A DNA stretch of 23,290 nt from a virus: the IMG/VR virus record IMGVR_UViG_3300025418_001163, positions 1 through 23,290 of that record; one strand, given 5' to 3'. A program made the position numbers and the translations under genes. This document shows, piece after piece, positions 20,726-23,290 of this stretch. How positions within the stretch are numbered: position 1 is the first letter of the stretch; each line of letters starts with the position of its first letter. Below the pieces are notes generated by a model, which made no database searches, was not told where the DNA came from, and saw only the letters and a list, made by a program, of their open reading frames with translations.

Positions 20726-20926
20726 GTGTCAAAGCCCTTTTTAACCCCAATAAATCTAGTACAAGCCGCTACTGATCCAGTAACTGCTACAGCTGGAGAT
20801 ATGTACTTTAATACTGTTGATCAAGCAGTTAAGGTATACAACGGCACAAGTTGGAATGATGTAGGAACTGGTACTGGCGGGGGCAATGGAAATGCCGATG
20901 CCTACACATACATGGGAGTTTACTAA
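20726..20926 (+). CDS. Short paralog of the fibre N-terminus (66 aa)
   Basis: Starts at GTG 20726 behind a strong AAGGAGG. It begins SKPFLTPINLVQ and has MYFNTVDQAVKVYNGTSWNDV, matching residues 1-54 of the upstream fibre (SRSFLTPINLNQ ... YYDTSVNQLKVYEGSGWAPV). It ends in a Gly/Asn-rich tail (GTGTGGGNGNADAY). It may be an adaptor that uses the same docking site as the fibre to mount the next proteins. Its stop overlaps the next start (TAATG). Confidence 0.75.
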   Translation: MSKPFLTPINLVQAATDPVTATAGDMYFNTVDQAVKVYNGTSWNDVGTGTGGGNGNADAYTYMGVY

Positions 20927-21258
20927 TGGCGACATATACACCGACAGCCACACCAACTTTATTTTATAGGGGTGCAGCTACTACAACTTCTAGCACAGTT
21001 TACACTGTGCCTACAAGCACATCCTCTTACAGTACTGTGGCTATTTTGACAGATATTGTTATTTCTAGCACTGACCCAAATCAACAAACTGTTACCATCT
21101 TAGTGGATGGTGTGGTTCTGGTACCTTCTGTCCCTATTTCCTCAAATAGCGTTTTAAACTTTCAATTTCGAACAGTTATGACCACTGGTAAAGTTATTAC
21201 GGCATTGGCTGGGTCTACCAACATCAATCTTCATATTAGCGGAATTCAGCTTTCATAA
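20926..21258 (+). CDS. Short beta virion protein (110 aa), paralog A
   Basis: A 110-aa Thr/Ser/Val-rich protein with a compact beta pattern: TVYTVPTSTSSYSTVAILTD, then VTILVDGVVLVPSVPIS and a C-terminal TNINLHISGIQLS. The layout (YTV-P-x6-S-T-V-A-I near the start, SGIQLS at the end) matches the gene at 21589 (YTV-G-x5-V-V-S-T-I-A-I, FGTEIS), so the two look like paralogs. Coupled by TAATG overlaps on both sides. Probably a tail or fibre accessory protein. Confidence 0.68.
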   Translation: MATYTPTATPTLFYRGAATTTSSTVYTVPTSTSSYSTVAILTDIVISSTDPNQQTVTILVDGVVLVPSVPISSNSVLNFQFRTVMTTGKVITALAGSTNINLHISGIQLS

Positions 21259-21587
21259 TGACTATCCAACAATATCCTTCCTATGACAATATAGCCTCTA
21301 CCCTATCTTGGAAGTATACGGCTTTGGCTAATCAGACAGTGCTTTCTGGATTAGATGATTTTGGCCAAACATTAATTTATAACGCTGGAATAGAACAATT
21401 CTACCTAAATGGTGTATTATTAGTTCGAGCAGTAGACTATACGGCTACAGATGGCAGGACAGTAACTATCCCGGCACTTAAAGCAGGAGATTCTGTTCAA
21501 ATCGTCTGTTGGTCTGCGTACTCTGTTGCCACCAGTTCCTCAGGAACATCCGAGTCGTTTCATCCGTTCATGTTGATGGGAGCATAA
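21258..21587 (+). CDS. Short fibre protein (109 aa)
   Basis: A 109-aa protein carrying a common phage fibre motif: TVLSGLDDFGQTLIYNAGIEQ, then FYLNGVLLVRAVDYTATDGR and TVTIPALKAGDSVQIVCWSAY. The pattern (Q-T-x-x-S-G-x-D-x-x-G-x-x-L-x-Y, Y-L-N-G-V-x-L, D-Y-T-A-T-D-G) occurs in many phage fibre and fibre-like proteins. It overlaps the upstream gene (TAATG). Likely a virion surface component. Confidence 0.75.
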   Translation: MTIQQYPSYDNIASTLSWKYTALANQTVLSGLDDFGQTLIYNAGIEQFYLNGVLLVRAVDYTATDGRTVTIPALKAGDSVQIVCWSAYSVATSSSGTSESFHPFMLMGA

Positions 21588-21588
21588 G

Positions 21589-21918
21589 ATGGCAAATTCA
21601 TATAAAGTCTTAGGTCAGTCTTACCCTCTTGCGACTACCAATACAGATATCTACACAGTTGGCGCTGGTAAATCAGCAGTCGTTTCCACTATCGCTATCT
21701 GTAACCAAACAGGTAATCAGCTTACCTACAACATTGCTATTCGTATTGGTGGATCTACTTTGGCTACCAGCCAATATCTTGCATATAGCACACCGATTAA
21801 TGGAAATACCACCACCTTTATTACTATAGGAGCTACGCTAACTGCGACGGATGTGATAACAGTTTACGCTTCAACACAAGGTTTGTCGTTTAGTGTGTTT
21901 GGAACGGAGATTTCATAA
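21589..21918 (+). CDS. Short beta virion protein (109 aa), paralog B
   Basis: A 109-aa protein with the same layout as the gene at 20926: DIYTVGAGKSAVVSTIAICN, a central IAIRIGGSTL strand and a C-terminal LSFSVFGTEIS. It starts 1 base after the previous stop and overlaps the next start (TAATG). Probable tail or fibre accessory protein arising by duplication. Confidence 0.68.
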   Translation: MANSYKVLGQSYPLATTNTDIYTVGAGKSAVVSTIAICNQTGNQLTYNIAIRIGGSTLATSQYLAYSTPINGNTTTFITIGATLTATDVITVYASTQGLSFSVFGTEIS

Positions 21919-23290
21919 TGTCAGTTTCAAGTATTGGAGCAGCTCAAGGAGGAGCAGCGTTTAGCGTTGCTGTATCTACTACGTATCAAACAGTAGTTTT
22001 TACTCAGCAACAGCCTGCTGGAGCGTATACATTTACCTCTCAAACTAGTAACAACACTATGGACCTTTACTTCTTTGGTTCTGGTGGAACTCTCGTCACC
22101 TCTACAAATGGTAAAGCAATTCAACCTTCTTTACCATTTAGCAAACTTGTTATTGTTGGTGGAACTCCTGGAGATGTTATTACATTTTCTGCTCAACAAA
22201 CATTTAGTGGTACAGCTGAAACTTCAGAAACTGGTGCTGGTCCAGTTGTTTTAAGTACAAGCCCGACATCTTTACCAAACGTTAACTCAACAACAGTTGT
22301 TACGGGCTTAAATTTTGCATCAAACGTAACTGCTACATTTACGGGTACAGATAATTATGTAAGAAATGCTAAATCTATAGTTTATGGTTCTCCTACATCT
22401 ATTGTTGTTACCCGACCAGACTCTATGCCAACAACTTATTCTCCCTATACACTTACTGTGACAAACCCGTCGGTAGCTGTTCCTTCGGGAAGTAATAAAA
22501 ATACCGTATCTGTAACAGCTGGTGTTAATCCAGTTTGGGTAACATCTGCATCACAAAATGGAAATACTGGTTTTCCTCTTACAGCTATATCAGCCACAGA
22601 TGCTGATGGAGCAAGCTCAATAACATATTCAATAGTTTCTGGATCATTTCCAACTGGTGTAACTTTAAATACAAGTACTGGTGCTTTTACTGGAATTCCA
22701 ACAACAGCAGGTACTTATAACGTAACAGTTAGAGCAACTGATTCAGGTGGAAACACAGCAGATAGATCTTTTACATATTCACTTACAGGAGGCAATATAA
22801 CTTCTGATGCAACTTATTATTATCAAACTTTTTTAACAAATGGAACTATTGCTCCAACAATATCTGTTACAGCTGACGTATTCTTAGTTGCAGGTGGTGG
22901 CGGTGGCGGTGGTGCAGGCGGCGGAGGCGGAGGTGGAGTTCGTGCTCTTACTTCACAGAGTATACCAGCGGGATCTTATGCCGTAACAGTAGGCGGCGGA
23001 GGTTCTGGTGGACCACGTTCTTCTGGAGGACCAACTGGAACAGGATCAAATGGATCAAATTCAGTTTTTAATGGATTATCAGCAACTGGTGGTGGTTTTG
23101 GTGGCGGCTATTCTATAAATCTTAATGGTTCATCAGGAGGTTCTGGCGGCGGCGGAGGAAATTCAAATGGTAGTACTGCTCAAGGTGGAAGTACTGGAAA
23201 TGCTGGAGGTTATACACCAGTAGAAGGATATAGTGGAGGAACTGGTGGAAATTATGCCTACACATCTGGTGGCGGTGGTGGTGCAGGCGG
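21918..23290 (+). CDS. Glycine-rich adhesin/fibre protein, partial (3' end outside window)
   Basis: The frame is open from ATG 21918 (overlapping the previous stop) to the window edge, 457 complete codons. Residues about 1-105 are a beta domain like the short proteins upstream. About 108-190 resemble an IPT/TIG Ig-like fold (GPVVLSTSP ... VVTGLNFASNVTATF ... YTLTVTNP). About 204-290 look like a He_PIG putative Ig domain (GVTLNTSTGAFTGIPTTAGT). From residue 326 it is glycine-rich with runs of up to seven Gly. Glycine-rich receptor-binding tips of this kind occur in T-even-type gp38 adhesins. Likely the host-recognition protein. Confidence 0.82.
   Translation, partial: MSVSSIGAAQGGAAFSVAVSTTYQTVVFTQQQPAGAYTFTSQTSNNTMDLYFFGSGGTLVTSTNGKAIQPSLPFSKLVIVGGTPGDVITFSAQQTFSGTAETSETGAGPVVLSTSPTSLPNVNSTTVVTGLNFASNVTATFTGTDNYVRNAKSIVYGSPTSIVVTRPDSMPTTYSPYTLTVTNPSVAVPSGSNKNTVSVTAGVNPVWVTSASQNGNTGFPLTAISATDADGASSITYSIVSGSFPTGVTLNTSTGAFTGIPTTAGTYNVTVRATDSGGNTADRSFTYSLTGGNITSDATYYYQTFLTNGTIAPTISVTADVFLVAGGGGGGGAGGGGGGGVRALTSQSIPAGSYAVTVGGGGSGGPRSSGGPTGTGSNGSNSVFNGLSATGGGFGGGYSINLNGSSGGSGGGGGNSNGSTAQGGSTGNAGGYTPVEGYSGGTGGNYAYTSGGGGGAG

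Noticed and set aside
1-23290. CRISPR array, insertion sequence, integrase or attachment site
   Set aside because: No regularly spaced direct repeats, no transposase or recombinase motifs and no tRNA-overlapping duplication were seen.

Overview
The window reads as part of a tailed double-stranded DNA phage genome (Caudoviricetes). Almost every gene lies on the + strand, and many neighbours are joined by 1-11 base overlaps (TAATG, ATGA, TTGA). The phage hallmark genes are a large terminase, a portal, a scaffold-like protein, an N4-gp56-type major capsid protein, a connector and a set of tail fibre and adhesin genes. No tail tube, sheath or tape-measure gene lies between the connector and the fibres. 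That fits a short-tailed phage, although long-tail genes could lie outside the window. Base composition is moderate to AT-leaning. A DUF7455-like zinc protein and a proteasome/HslV-like peptidase hint at an actinobacterial, perhaps aquatic low-GC host. The host is an inference, not something the sequence proves.

Layout. Bases 1-950: an IbpA-like small heat shock protein, then an RNA block with an initiator-type tRNA-fMet, a structured spacer and tRNA-Asn, all separated by strong stems. Bases 960-2540: small accessory genes (an FmdB-like zinc ribbon, a membrane protein, a KTSC-like protein) and a proteasome-like Ntn hydrolase. Bases 2596-3749: a secreted-looking, all-beta, high-expression-codon structural protein, closed by the only convincing intrinsic terminator. 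Bases 3772-7535: small genes and two large hydrophilic proteins, one with a repeated peptide motif. Bases 7538-9205: small basic or zinc proteins, an Arr-like ADP-ribosyltransferase and an HNH-like nuclease. Bases 9207-9849: a minus-strand island of tRNA-Gln and a membrane-anchored lytic transglycosylase, driven from a divergent promoter region (9923-9977). Bases 10036-12388: three small genes and the large terminase. Bases 12467-17404: head genes (135-aa protein, 89-aa protein, portal, scaffold, capsid, 121-aa protein), with long RNA hairpins between several of them. Bases 17524-23290: the connector, fibres and short beta proteins, ending in a glycine-rich adhesin cut off by the window edge.

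How the genes fit together. Terminase, portal, scaffold and capsid form the packaging and head-assembly set. The connector and the fibre set form the adsorption apparatus, built from reused modules: a shared beta module also found in the 2596-3705 protein, a duplicated fibre N-terminus, a shared fibre C-terminal fold and paired 109/110-aa proteins. The lytic transglycosylase is probably for lysis or wall penetration. The chaperone, peptidase, ADP-ribosyltransferase and tRNAs look like host-takeover or virion-quality functions. Nothing here amounts to a proven new system. The items most worth checking are the initiator tRNA with its structured spacer, the proteasome-like peptidase, the Arr-like enzyme, the module inserted in the connector and the repeat-bearing 835-aa protein.
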